Assembly: GCA_035638575.1 (NCBI GenBank)
Contig: DASQZT010000144.1
Coordinates: forward strand, 1-64,000
From: DASQZT01 sp035638575
GTDB lineage: Bacteria; Acidobacteriota; Terriglobia; Bryobacterales; Bryobacteraceae
Direction of reading: 5' to 3'
DNA length: 64,000 nt
In this document: positions 52,613 through 61,615 of the stretch, one piece after another
Position numbering within the stretch: position 1 is the stretch's first letter
How the letters are laid out: each line of letters opens with the position of its first letter
Translations under genes and position numbers: made by a program
Notes under the pieces: model-generated
Database searches by the model: none
Seen by the model: the letters and a program-made list of their open reading frames with translations, nothing else
Told to the model about the DNA's origin: nothing

Positions 52613-53503
52613 ATGAATATGATTCGCTGGGTTCTTCCGCTTCTGGCATCCGTTGCGGCTTTCGGACAGACTGCTCCGGCGCGGCCGGAATTCGAGGTGG
52701 CCTCCATCAAACCGTCGGCCCCGCCTTCAGCGGACCGGGTCAACGTCGGCGTGCATGTGGACGGCGCCCAGGTCAGCATCACCTACCTTTCCTTGAAAGA
52801 GTACATCCGGATCGCGAACCAGGTGAAAGACTACCAGGTCACCGGACCGGAATGGATCACATCGGCGAGGTTCGATATCGCGGCCAAGCTGCCGGCGGGT
52901 GCGACGCGCGAGCAGATTCCGGAGATGCTGCAAGCGCTGCTGGCGGACCGGTTCCAGGTGAAACTCCACCACGAAACGAAGGAGTTTCCGGTGTATGCCA
53001 TCGTGGTTGGCAAAGGTGGCTCGAAGCTGAAGGAGTCGGCGCTCGATCCGGTGGAACCCGCGCCCTCCGGACCAGGCGACGGCCGGCCCCCCGTCAACGT
53101 CAGCGCCACCGGCGGACGCGATGGAGTCGCTTTCAGCCTCGGGAGGGGGGCGTCCTTCTCGTTCGCCAACAACCGGGTGGAAGGCAAGAAGCTGACGATG
53201 ACCGGTCTGGCCGATACCCTATGGCGGTTCGTGGACCGGCCGGTAGTGGACATGACCGAGCTAACGGGAACTTACGATTTCACGCTGGACTTGACGCCGG
53301 AGGATTACCGCGCCATGTTGATCCGCTCGGCGCTCACGGCGGGGGTGACGCTGCCCCCCGAAGCGTTGCGGCTGGTGGATGGCTCGACCCTCGATTCGCT
53401 CTTCAACTCCTTCCAGGCCTTGGGGCTCAAGCTGGAGCCGCGCAAGGCTCCGCTGCCGGTGCTGGTGGTGGATCACGCGGAGAAGGCACCAACGGAGAAT
53501 TGA
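52613..53503 (+). CDS. Solibacter-type TIGR03435 family secreted protein
   Basis: The 296-residue protein has a signal peptide (MNMIRWVLPLLASVAAFGQT) and the family core FEVASIKPSAP, YLSLKEYIRIA, LQALLADRFQVKLHHETKEF and LTGTYDFTLDLTPE. The family is strongly expanded in Solibacter and related Acidobacteriota and has no known function. This is one of the better clues to the host. Start ATG 52613; ATG 52619 is also possible. Confidence 0.92.
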   Translation: MNMIRWVLPLLASVAAFGQTAPARPEFEVASIKPSAPPSADRVNVGVHVDGAQVSITYLSLKEYIRIANQVKDYQVTGPEWITSARFDIAAKLPAGATREQIPEMLQALLADRFQVKLHHETKEFPVYAIVVGKGGSKLKESALDPVEPAPSGPGDGRPPVNVSATGGRDGVAFSLGRGASFSFANNRVEGKKLTMTGLADTLWRFVDRPVVDMTELTGTYDFTLDLTPEDYRAMLIRSALTAGVTLPPEALRLVDGSTLDSLFNSFQALGLKLEPRKAPLPVLVVDHAEKAPTEN

Positions 53504-53521
53504 GCGTCAGGCCTGCGGGCT

Positions 53522-54394
53522 CTATTTCACCTTCAGCGTCTTCTTGAGCCACGCGACCATCTCGGGCTTCCAGTGCTGCTGCTCGGGCGCGCGCCAGGTT
53601 CCCATCCCGTGGCCGCCGCCCTCGACGGTGATCAGCTCGCAGGCGGCGCCCACCTTGCGCATCGCCTCGCACATGGCGGGCGATTGGTCGTACGACACCT
53701 GATCATCCTTAGTCCCGTGGATGCACAGGAACGGCGGCATTCCTTTGTGGACGGCGAAAATGGGCGAGATGGCGCGCAGTTTCGCCAGGCCGGCTTCGTC
53801 CAGCTGCTCGGCGCCGAAGAAACGAATGCCGCCGCCTTTGGCAATGTGCCCGTTGATGCTGGTCATGTTGAACAGCTCGGGATGATCGCGGCGCTCGAGG
53901 GCGAGCTTGCCGTAATCCACCGCTCCATAAATGTCCACTACGGCCGCGACCCTGATTTCGGGCGTCTCGTGCGTCCCGGCGTAGTTGACGAGAAAGCCGC
54001 CGGCCGATTCGCCGGCGATGGCAATCTTCGAGACATCCAAGCGGTAGGTGCGGGCGTTGGCCTTGACCCACCGGATGGCGCTGTCAAGATCCTCGTTGGC
54101 CTCGGGAAAGCGGAACTCCGGCGCCATCCGGTAGTCGATGCTGAACCACGCGAAGCCCGCGCCGGCCAGGACGTCGAACAGAGGCCGGACATTGGTGCTC
54201 TTGCTTCCGGCGTCGAACCCTCCGCCGTGGACCAGGATGGCAGCGGGAAACGGCCCGGCTCCGTCGGGAACGTGGAGGTCGAGCAGCACCGGCTTCCCGC
54301 CCGGGCGGGCGTACTCGACATCCTTCTGATCCTGGGCCGCGGCCGCCAGAGTCGCGGCGCAGGCAATCGCCAGAGTGAGAATGAATCTCCGCAT
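53522..54394 (-). CDS. Secreted alpha/beta hydrolase, HSL/esterase type
   Basis: The 290-residue protein has a signal peptide (ILTLAIACAATLAAAAQDQ), oxyanion motif LVHGGGFDAGS, nucleophile elbow IAGESAGGFL (about residue 135), acid in HGTKDDQVSYD and His in EGGGHGMG. This is the hormone-sensitive-lipase/BD-FAE-like esterase layout. It probably cleaves acetylated sugars or carboxyl esters outside the cell. Convergent with the TIGR03435 gene. Confidence 0.88.
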   Translation of the reverse strand: MRRFILTLAIACAATLAAAAQDQKDVEYARPGGKPVLLDLHVPDGAGPFPAAILVHGGGFDAGSKSTNVRPLFDVLAGAGFAWFSIDYRMAPEFRFPEANEDLDSAIRWVKANARTYRLDVSKIAIAGESAGGFLVNYAGTHETPEIRVAAVVDIYGAVDYGKLALERRDHPELFNMTSINGHIAKGGGIRFFGAEQLDEAGLAKLRAISPIFAVHKGMPPFLCIHGTKDDQVSYDQSPAMCEAMRKVGAACELITVEGGGHGMGTWRAPEQQHWKPEMVAWLKKTLKVK

Positions 54395-54721
54395 TGGTAG
54401 AGATTGTATCAGGATCGCCAGGGCGGCACGTCCATGCGCCGGAATGGGCTCCACAAGCACGGCGCAGGCAGGCGACTCGAGCGACATCAGGTCGTGGCAG
54501 CCTGCGCCGGGAACCGTCACGGAAGTGAGAGAATCGCCCGCGCCCCGGCCTTCTCCTCATCAGCGGCGAAGAGCGACCGCGGCGTCACCGTGTCTTTCTC
54601 GCCCAATCCAGCGAAAGTTTTTTGCTTTCTTAGAACCCATGCTGTATACTCTTCCGAATACTTTGTTGGGAGAGGCAGCCAAAGCGGAACTCATGGCTAA
54701 ACTTGCCCGGGAAGAGTGATT
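54395..54721. promoter_or_regulatory. Long leader of the PEP-CTERM gene with promoter
   Basis: The promoter TTGCTT (54622-54627), 17 bases, TATACT (54645-54650) lies upstream, with a predicted start near 54657 and a leader of about 65 bases. The leader carries small open frames and no recognised riboswitch. No gene is seen in 54395-54620. Confidence 0.55.
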
Positions 54722-55870
54722 ATGACGCCGAACCGTTTTCTGCCGCTTTTGGCAATGACTTTGGTTCCTGTCGGGATTAGCTATGCCTCAGTGATCGTCG
54801 ACACGGTTCCCTCGACTAGTTTCACGGTCACCCTTTTGACGCCGGGCGATCAGATCAGTATCATGAATGGGCCGGTGGAAAGCGGCTTTCAGACGACTGA
54901 AATCTCCAGCAGCTTGAACGATTTCACACCGATAGCCTTCGCCAACAAGACTAATGTGACGGTGAATGACACCGGCGGTGGAAGCAGCTTCAACCTGAAC
55001 ATTCCGAATCCGGCGGCTGGCCTGGCGGGCCTGACCGTGAACGGCGGCAATGGAGCCGGTTCGTTCCTGGTGACTCCGTCGGCTACGATTCCGTTCACCA
55101 TCAATGGCGGCGGCAATCCGCAGCCGGCCCCCGGCAATGTTCTGTTCCTCAATCCGTTCGGGACGACCGGTGCAAGCCTGGCGGACACGAATTCGGCGAC
55201 GGGATTTCAGGGAGCGTGGACTTTTACGAACCGGCAACCGGTGAATTTCACCGGGCTCGAGACGCTTAGCCAAGGCCCAGCCCCAGCCGTAGTTGACACG
55301 GTGCCCTCGACTAATTTCACTCTCGACCTTTTGACGCCGGGCGATCAAATCAATATCGTGAGTGGGCCGGTGGAAAGTGGCGTCCAGACGATTGAAATCT
55401 ACAGCAGCTTGAACGATTTCGCACCGATAGCCATCGCCAACAAGACTCATGTGACGGTGAACGACACTGGGGGTGGAAGCACCTTCAACGTGGACATTCC
55501 GATTCCGGCGGCCGGCCTGGCGGGCCTGACCGTGAACGGCGGCAATGGAGCTGACATTTTCGACGTGACTCCGTCGGTCACGATTCCGTTCACCATCAAT
55601 GGCGGCGGCAATCCGCAGCCGGCCCCCGGCAATGTTCTGATGGTCGATCTGTCAGGTTTGACCGGTGCAAACCTGGCGGACACGAATTCGGCGACGGGAT
55701 TTCAGGGATCGTGGACCTTTACGGACAGTCAAGCGGTGGGTTTCACCGGGATCGAGACGCTCGAGCCGAGCCAGGTGGCGCCCGAACCCGGCGTCCTGCC
55801 GCTGGTGGCAGCGAGCCTCGCCGGCTTGCTCATAGCCCGGAGGCGGCTCAGCGCCCACCCAACACGATAG
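54722..55870 (+). CDS. PEP-CTERM protein with two tandem repeat domains
   Basis: The 382-residue protein has a signal peptide (LPLLAMTLVPVGISYASVIV), two copies of a domain of about 155 residues (residues about 22-180 and 190-347, roughly 80 per cent alike, opening TVPSTSFTVTLLTPGDQISI and TVPSTNFTLDLLTPGDQINI) and the sorting tail APEPGVLPLVAASLAGLL followed by RRR. The tail is a target of exosortase, which cleaves and links the protein to the surface or to exopolysaccharide. Each repeat includes a GGNGA turn similar to calcium-binding repeats. Confidence 0.88.
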   Translation: MTPNRFLPLLAMTLVPVGISYASVIVDTVPSTSFTVTLLTPGDQISIMNGPVESGFQTTEISSSLNDFTPIAFANKTNVTVNDTGGGSSFNLNIPNPAAGLAGLTVNGGNGAGSFLVTPSATIPFTINGGGNPQPAPGNVLFLNPFGTTGASLADTNSATGFQGAWTFTNRQPVNFTGLETLSQGPAPAVVDTVPSTNFTLDLLTPGDQINIVSGPVESGVQTIEIYSSLNDFAPIAIANKTHVTVNDTGGGSTFNVDIPIPAAGLAGLTVNGGNGADIFDVTPSVTIPFTINGGGNPQPAPGNVLMVDLSGLTGANLADTNSATGFQGSWTFTDSQAVGFTGIETLEPSQVAPEPGVLPLVAASLAGLLIARRRLSAHPTR

Positions 55871-55981
55871 AGACCGGCCTGATCTCCCGGGGCGGCGGCC
55901 GGCATCGTTGGCCGGCCGCTCCCTCACGGCCGTTGCTCGGAATCGGGAGCGGAGTTGGCACGGTTATTCCGTGACGAGCAC

Positions 55982-57370
55982 TTACCGCGCGTTGACCAGC
56001 CGGCCGTTCTCATCCAGGTGCGGATAGGGGCCGCCGGTTCTATATTCGTCGAGAATGTACTTGTCGAACTGCGGGGTGGGCTCGAAGTAGCCGGGGACCC
56101 GAAGGTGCGCCTTGCAGGCTTCTTCGTTCAGCTCCACGCCAATGCCCGGCGTATCGGGCACCGTGATGTAACCATTCTGGATGATCGGTTTGGCGGGCCC
56201 GTTTACCAGGTCTCCCCACCAGGGGATGTCAACGGCGTGGTTCTCCATCACCATGAAGTCCTTGAGCGTGGCAATCATGTGGACCGACGCCATGCAGCCC
56301 ACCGGCGAGCCGGCGAAGTGGATGGCGGTGGGAATTCCGTACATGGACGCAAAATCCGAAATGCGCTTGGTCTCGCGCATGCCTCCCGAGGTCAGCGGGT
56401 CCACGTGGATGATGTCCACGGCGTTGTTCTCGATGAGGGGACGGAATCCTTCCTCCAAGCCGAACAGGCTCTCGCCGGTGTTGATGGGGGTAACGGTCGA
56501 TTCTTTGATTTCCTTGTAGGCACGCCAGTTCTTGGGAGCGTCACCGGAACCGAGAGTTCCCACCTGGAGGAGATCCTCGGCCCAGGCGAGCTCGAACTGC
56601 TCGAAGTAGCGGGCGTGGCGGATGGCGTCGTTCACATCGAGAGGGCCGAAGTGGTCGGCCGCGAGAGGCTGGTCCCAGCCGATGGCGTCGCGAACGGCCT
56701 GGATGTGTTCGCCGTACATCTGGAGCCCTTTGGCGGTGGCCACGCCGCGGGTGTTCAGGCCACCGGGCCGGTTGCGGATCATGGAGGGCATGATATCCAT
56801 CTTGAAGAAGGTGAACCCCATCTTCTTGCGGGCGGTCATGCGGGTGGCATAGATTTTAGGCTCGCTGCTTTCGGTGGTGTCGCAATAGCAGCGAACGCGG
56901 TTGCGGTACTGCGAGCCGATGAGGCGCCAGGCCGGCACGCCGTACACCTTGCCGGCGATATCGTGCAAAGCGAAATCGAGCGCGCTATAACCGCCGCCGA
57001 AACGGCGCTGGTTTGTGAAATTGCGGACGCTGTCCAGAATGGGCTCGATGTTCAGGGGATTGCGGCCCATGATATGGGGCTTGAGGACCAAGGCCATGCC
57101 TTCGTTGCCTGCGTCGCGGACCTCACCGAGGCCGTAAACGCCCTGGTTGGTGTCGATCTTGATGATGGGGTAATCGTAGTTGGTGGCGATGCGGATGGCC
57201 CGCATGTCGGTGATGCGCAACTGGCTGGGCGCGGAGTTGCGATTCACAGTGCCGGACTGGGGCGGCTGGGCGGCGGCGTTCTGTTCGTCGAGCATCGATC
57301 CGAGAGCGGCCGTACCAGCTACCATTCCAAACATGTTCCGCCGATTCAGGCCTTTCTTGGGGTTCGCCAT
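55982..57370 (-). CDS. Enolase-superfamily (mandelate racemase type) protein with Tat-like leader
   Basis: The 462-residue protein starts at ATG 57370 after AAGGAG. The N-terminus NRRNMFGMVAGTAALGS resembles a twin-arginine export signal. The barrel shows FFKMDIMPSMIRNRPGG, the metal ligands around WAEDLLQVGT and NTGESLFGLEEG, and IIHVDPLTSGG. This suggests a sugar-acid dehydratase (galactonate or similar) or a racemase; the substrate cannot be read. Putative export to the periplasm would be unusual for this family. It is transcribed divergently from the bicupin gene at 57648. Confidence 0.8.
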   Translation of the reverse strand: MANPKKGLNRRNMFGMVAGTAALGSMLDEQNAAAQPPQSGTVNRNSAPSQLRITDMRAIRIATNYDYPIIKIDTNQGVYGLGEVRDAGNEGMALVLKPHIMGRNPLNIEPILDSVRNFTNQRRFGGGYSALDFALHDIAGKVYGVPAWRLIGSQYRNRVRCYCDTTESSEPKIYATRMTARKKMGFTFFKMDIMPSMIRNRPGGLNTRGVATAKGLQMYGEHIQAVRDAIGWDQPLAADHFGPLDVNDAIRHARYFEQFELAWAEDLLQVGTLGSGDAPKNWRAYKEIKESTVTPINTGESLFGLEEGFRPLIENNAVDIIHVDPLTSGGMRETKRISDFASMYGIPTAIHFAGSPVGCMASVHMIATLKDFMVMENHAVDIPWWGDLVNGPAKPIIQNGYITVPDTPGIGVELNEEACKAHLRVPGYFEPTPQFDKYILDEYRTGGPYPHLDENGRLVNAR

Positions 57371-57479
57371 GGGTTGTTCTCCTTGCGTCCAACGGTATCG
57401 GGCGGCACTCGGTTTGTCAAATCGGAGTTGTAACTCCCTCATGCTCGGATTCCGACTTCCGAATCTCGAACTCCACTTG

Positions 57480-57638
57480 ACGGCAGCGGCACCCGTTGAT
57501 AGAATTCGACCGGGTTACCGAGTCTCAGGATCTTTACCGCAGACCTTCGGCAAGTTCGCTCCGGCCACGGGATATAGCTTCAGTAACTGGTATACGCCGA
57601 ATCCGAACTTCCAGGGAGTGCTGAGATTGGAGTTTTAA
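57480..57638 (+). pseudogene. Possible 3' remnant of an outer-membrane protein gene
   Basis: An open frame ends at 57638 with QTFGKFAPATGYSFSNWYTP followed by NFQGVLRLEF and a stop. The aromatic-rich end with terminal Phe looks like the last strands of a TonB-dependent receptor or other outer-membrane barrel. No start or upstream barrel sequence is present. It may also be chance. Confidence 0.35.
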
Positions 57639-57647
57639 GGAGGTTGT

Positions 57648-58526
57648 GTGCGCATCAGGGAATTGAAAAGACTCGGGTGGATCGTTGCGGTTACGGCCGG
57701 CTGCTTGTTTGCGGCTGACCCTACGTTTATCCGGCGGCGGGTCGCGGATATCCAGCCGCAGCCGGACGGGTTGACCGCCGGCGCCAGGGCGGCGATTTAC
57801 AAACCGATCTTCGGGGCGGGCGATCCGCAAGCCAACCAACTGAAAGGCATCGCCCGCTATGGCGGGCTGACTGTCGGGCCGGATGGCGCCAGCGCGCTGG
57901 TGAGCTACCCCGCCGAAGAACAGATCTATTACATCCTCAACGGCGAGGGAACACTGACTTACGAGGACCAGAAGGCGCCGGTCAAGAAAGACGATTTTAT
58001 GTACCTTCCGCCCGGCGTCAAACACGGCATCGCCAACTCGTCAAACGGGCCTGTGCGCCTGCTGGTCATGGGATTCAAGATTCCGCCGGGCACGACTGTC
58101 CGGCTGGCGCCGAAGCTGATGCTGGCGAACGCAGCGGACGTCCAACTGGTCCCGGTACAGGGGCACGGGCCGACATCCCTTTTCAAACTGCTGATGGGGA
58201 CCACCGAGAGCACACGGGACAAGCTGGCCGCGGCAAGCCAGATGGTGAGCCTGTTCATTATGGATTTTGCGCCGGGCGGCACCAACATTCCGCACCATCA
58301 CGATATGGAAGAGGAGATCTATTACATCCTCAGGGGTCATGGAGACATGGTGGCGGGCGGCGGCGCGGACGGGAACGAAGGACGGCACGCCGCCAAAGAA
58401 GGCGATGCGTTCTTCATCCGGCTGAACACGACCGTGGGGTTCTACAGCGGCTCCACGGCGGGCGAGAGCCACGACCTGGTTCTGGCGGTGCGGTCGAACT
58501 ATCCGTTCCCGCGGAACCGGCGGTAG
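57648..58526 (+). CDS. Secreted bicupin protein
   Basis: The 292-residue protein starts at GTG 57648 after AAGGAGG. A signal peptide (LGWIVAVTAGCLFAADPTFI) is followed by two cupin domains. The first (about 75-150) has YPAEEQIYYILNGEGTLTYE and LPPGVKHGIAN. The second (about 200-285) has IPHHHDMEEEIYYILRGHGD with the metal-binding His triplet. It probably binds a metal; the second site looks intact, the first less so. Enzyme activity (for example a dioxygenase or isomerase) is not predictable. Upstream of the GH3 gene with a 63-base gap. Confidence 0.82.
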   Translation: MRIRELKRLGWIVAVTAGCLFAADPTFIRRRVADIQPQPDGLTAGARAAIYKPIFGAGDPQANQLKGIARYGGLTVGPDGASALVSYPAEEQIYYILNGEGTLTYEDQKAPVKKDDFMYLPPGVKHGIANSSNGPVRLLVMGFKIPPGTTVRLAPKLMLANAADVQLVPVQGHGPTSLFKLLMGTTESTRDKLAAASQMVSLFIMDFAPGGTNIPHHHDMEEEIYYILRGHGDMVAGGGADGNEGRHAAKEGDAFFIRLNTTVGFYSGSTAGESHDLVLAVRSNYPFPRNRR

Positions 58527-58589
58527 CACTTCCGGCCCGTTACGGGCCAGCGGCACGGGAAACGTGATAAAAGCGGATGTGGAGGTCCC

Positions 58590-60422
58590 ATGAAGATTCG
58601 TGTCGCCGTGGTGATGAGCACCGTCTTTCTTACCGCCCTGGTCTTGTCGTTTGGCGCGGCCGGCCCTAAAGCGCTTTCCTCGTTCGATCCGCAGGTCAAG
58701 CCGATCCTCGCGCAAATGTCGCTCGACGAGAAGATCGGGCAGATGACCCAACCCGAGCAGGACGCCCTCAAGGATCCGGCCGACCTGGAGAACCTGTCCA
58801 TCGGCTCGGTGCTGAGCGGCGGCAATTCCGATCCCAAGGAAGGCAATAGCCTGAAAGCCTGGACCGATCTGTACAACCGCATCCAGGGACACTCCGCCAG
58901 GATGCGGCTCGAGATTCCGATCCTGTACGGCATCGACGCGGTGCACGGGCACAACAACGTGCTGGGCGCGGTCATCTTCCCGCACAATGTCGGGCTCGGC
59001 TGCACGCGCAACGCGGCGCTGGTGGAGAAAGTCGAGCGCATCACCGCCGAGGAGGTGCGCGCCACCGGAATCCAGTGGGCTTTCGCTCCGTGCGTCACCG
59101 TGCCGCAGGATATCCGCTGGGGCCGGACCTACGAGGGTTTTTCGGAGGACCCGAAGGTCGTGGCCCCGCTGGCCGAAGCGGCGGTGCGCGGATTCCAGGG
59201 CGCGGATCTCGCCAACCCGCTGGCCGTGCTGGCCTGCGCCAAGCACTTCGTGGGCGATGGCGGCACGGCGTTCGGCTCCACGCGGCGCGGGAACGGGCTG
59301 GACCAGGGCGATACGCGCGTCGATGAAGCCACGCTGCGGCGCATCCACCTGCCGGGATACATCGCGGCCATACGCGCCGGGGTGGGCACCATCATGCCGT
59401 CCTACAGCAGTTGGAACGGGGTGAAGTGCTCGGCCAGCAAGCGGCTGCTCACCGGGATTCTGAAACAGGAGCTGGGCTTCGAGGGCTTCCTCATTTCCGA
59501 CTACAATGCCATCGACCAGATCGCGCCGGACTACAAGACGGCCATCGGCATCTCGATCAACGCGGGGATGGACATGGCGATGGTGCCCACGCGGTACCGC
59601 GAATACATCACCGACTTGAAGGCGCTGGTGCAGGAGGGAACGGTGCCCATGGCGCGTGTCGACGATGCGGTCACGCGGATTCTGCGCGTGAAGTTCGCGC
59701 TGGGGATGATGGACAAGGGCCGCTCCCAGATGGCCGACCCCGCGGCGCAGAAGAGCTTCGGCTCGGCGGAGCACCGCGCGGTGGCGCGTCAGGCGGTGCG
59801 CGAATCGCTGGTGCTGCTGAAGAACGAGCGCAAGGTGCTGCCGCTTTCGAAGCGGGCGGCGCGGATCCACGTGGCCGGCAAGAGCGCCGACGATATCGGC
59901 ATCCAGTGCGGCGGCTGGACGATTTCGTGGCAAGGCGCGGCGGGCGAAACGACGCCGGGCGGCACCACCATCCTGGCGGCCATCCGGAACAGCGTGGCCC
60001 GGACCACGCAGGTTACCTACTCGAAAGACGGCACGGGCGCGGCGGGCGCGAGCGTGGCGGTGCTGGTGATCGGCGAGCGGCCCTACGCCGAAGGCAATGG
60101 CGATCAAGCCAGCCTGGCGCTGGCCAAAGAGGACATCGACGCGTTCCAGAATCTGAAGAGCGCCGGTGTGCCGGTGGCGGTGGTGCTGCTCTCGGGGCGG
60201 CCGATGGTGGCGGGCGAAGTCCTGGACAGGGCCGACGGGTTTATCGCGGCGTGGCTGCCGGGGACCGAGGGGCAGGGCGTCGCGGACGTCCTGTTCGGCG
60301 ATTTCAAGCCGGCGGGCAAGCTGTCGTACTCGTGGCCCAAGTCGATGGAGCAATTGCCGGGCAACGTGAACAGCGCTAACTATGCGCCGCTGTTCAAGGT
60401 GGGGTACGGGCTGACGTATTAA
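58590..60422 (+). CDS. GH3 family beta-glucosidase
   Basis: The 610-residue glycoside hydrolase family 3 enzyme has a signal peptide (VAVVMSTVFLTALVLSFGAA), an N-terminal TIM-barrel (YGIDAVHGHNNVLGAVIFPH, then ACAKHFVGDGGT) and a catalytic nucleophile in FLISDYNAID (Asp304). The C-terminal sandwich (AVLVIGERPYAEGNGDQASL) carries a possible acid-base region. It cleaves beta-glucosides, probably in the periplasm. Length and order are normal for ExoP-like exo-beta-glucosidases. Confidence 0.92.
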   Translation: MKIRVAVVMSTVFLTALVLSFGAAGPKALSSFDPQVKPILAQMSLDEKIGQMTQPEQDALKDPADLENLSIGSVLSGGNSDPKEGNSLKAWTDLYNRIQGHSARMRLEIPILYGIDAVHGHNNVLGAVIFPHNVGLGCTRNAALVEKVERITAEEVRATGIQWAFAPCVTVPQDIRWGRTYEGFSEDPKVVAPLAEAAVRGFQGADLANPLAVLACAKHFVGDGGTAFGSTRRGNGLDQGDTRVDEATLRRIHLPGYIAAIRAGVGTIMPSYSSWNGVKCSASKRLLTGILKQELGFEGFLISDYNAIDQIAPDYKTAIGISINAGMDMAMVPTRYREYITDLKALVQEGTVPMARVDDAVTRILRVKFALGMMDKGRSQMADPAAQKSFGSAEHRAVARQAVRESLVLLKNERKVLPLSKRAARIHVAGKSADDIGIQCGGWTISWQGAAGETTPGGTTILAAIRNSVARTTQVTYSKDGTGAAGASVAVLVIGERPYAEGNGDQASLALAKEDIDAFQNLKSAGVPVAVVLLSGRPMVAGEVLDRADGFIAAWLPGTEGQGVADVLFGDFKPAGKLSYSWPKSMEQLPGNVNSANYAPLFKVGYGLTY

Positions 60423-60446
60423 CATCGGTGGAGCGGGAGCGGGCCG

Positions 60447-61073
60447 GTGGAGAAAGAGACGGGGCGGCTGGAGGCGTTCAGCGACGGTGTGTTCGCCATC
60501 GCGATGACGCTGCTGGCGCTGGAATTGAAAGTTCCGCACCTGGGCCCGGATGGCCCGCGGCGCGCCTCCGAGACGCTGGCCGCGGGGCTTGCCGCCCAGT
60601 GGCCGGGGTACTTCGCCTTCGTCACGAGCTTCTTTACGGTGCTGATCATGTGGGTGCACCACCACATCATCTTTCGCCTCGTCCGGCGTGCCGATGCCAG
60701 GCTTCTTTTCACCAACGGCCTGCTGCTCATGCTGGTGACGGCGGTTCCGTTTCCCACGGCGGTGTTGGCCGAATACCTGACCTCGGAGGCGGCCCCGGCC
60801 GCCTGCGCCTTTTATTGCGGCGTGTTCGTACTGATCGCGGTGGCCTTCTATCTCCTCCTGATGGCGGCTTTCCGGAGGCAGTTGCTCGATCCCGGCGCGC
60901 CGGAAGCGCAGGTTCGCCGATTGCGCAGGAACTACCGCTACGGTCCGCCGCTCTATCTGGCGGCGGCGGTCGCGGCGCCGTTCAGCCCGTGGGTCGCCAT
61001 GGGGATCTGCACCGCGCTGTGGATCTTCTGGGCGGCCATGACGCGGAATTGCGAAGCGGAGGCCGATGACTGA
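60447..61073 (+). CDS. TMEM175/DUF1211-type potassium channel-like protein
   Basis: The 208-residue membrane protein has the signature RLEAFSDGVFAIAMTLLALE at the start (the FSD motif lines the pore in TMEM175 channels), then about five further hydrophobic segments. Bacterial members are single-repeat proteins that form tetramers. GTG 60447 follows GGGAGCGGG. It lies 25 bases after the GH3 gene and may be in one operon with it. Confidence 0.8.
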   Translation: MEKETGRLEAFSDGVFAIAMTLLALELKVPHLGPDGPRRASETLAAGLAAQWPGYFAFVTSFFTVLIMWVHHHIIFRLVRRADARLLFTNGLLLMLVTAVPFPTAVLAEYLTSEAAPAACAFYCGVFVLIAVAFYLLLMAAFRRQLLDPGAPEAQVRRLRRNYRYGPPLYLAAAVAAPFSPWVAMGICTALWIFWAAMTRNCEAEADD

Positions 61074-61112
61074 GAGGGATCTCGAATTTCCGATTACAGG
61101 AGAAAGGGAAGC

Positions 61113-61589
61113 ATGCAACGAATCATAGAAAGAATGGTAAGAGACTTCGAACGCGGCCGCCTGACCCGCCGACAACTCGCCGTTTCTCTCGCCGCGCTGG
61201 TCACGGGCGCCCAGGCAGCGCCGAAGCAATCGGGCTTGCGCGCCGTCAGCCTGAATCACGTTACCGTGCGGGTCCCCGACGTTCACCGCACGTCTCTGTT
61301 TTACCAGGAGTTCTTTGGGATGCCCCTCAAGCAGCACTCAGCGACAACGCACATCCTGGGTGTAGGCAAGAGCTTTTTTGGAATTGAGCAGAAGGGCGGC
61401 ACCGCGGCCCTCGACCACTACGACTTCGGAATCGCCGGGTTCAATGCCGACGACGTAACCGCTAAGCTGAAGGCACGCAATTTGAAGCCGGAGCCCGGCG
61501 GGACGAAGGAATCGTTCAAGTTCCTGGATCCCGATGGATTCCTCGTTCAAGTGAATTCAGCCGATTACGAGGGCCATGTAGGCAGCTGA
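61113..61589 (+). CDS. Tat-exported VOC (glyoxalase-like) protein
   Basis: The 158-residue protein has a twin-arginine-like leader (RLTRRQLAVSLAALVTGA), then one VOC domain: VSLNHVTVRVPDVHRTSLFY, FGMPLKQHSATTHILGV and SFKFLDPDGFLVQVNSADYE. A single His/Glu metal set may come from a dimer. Function unknown; candidates are extradiol dioxygenase-like or antibiotic-binding proteins. Confidence 0.82.
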   Translation: MQRIIERMVRDFERGRLTRRQLAVSLAALVTGAQAAPKQSGLRAVSLNHVTVRVPDVHRTSLFYQEFFGMPLKQHSATTHILGVGKSFFGIEQKGGTAALDHYDFGIAGFNADDVTAKLKARNLKPEPGGTKESFKFLDPDGFLVQVNSADYEGHVGS

Positions 61590-61615
61590 GTCTTTCAGCC
61601 GCGGAGCTACTTACT

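Noticed and set aside
58041..61337. 1098-residue minus-strand ORF
   Set aside because: It is a GC-rich shadow of the cupin, GH3 and TMEM175 genes on the plus strand and has no protein-like composition.
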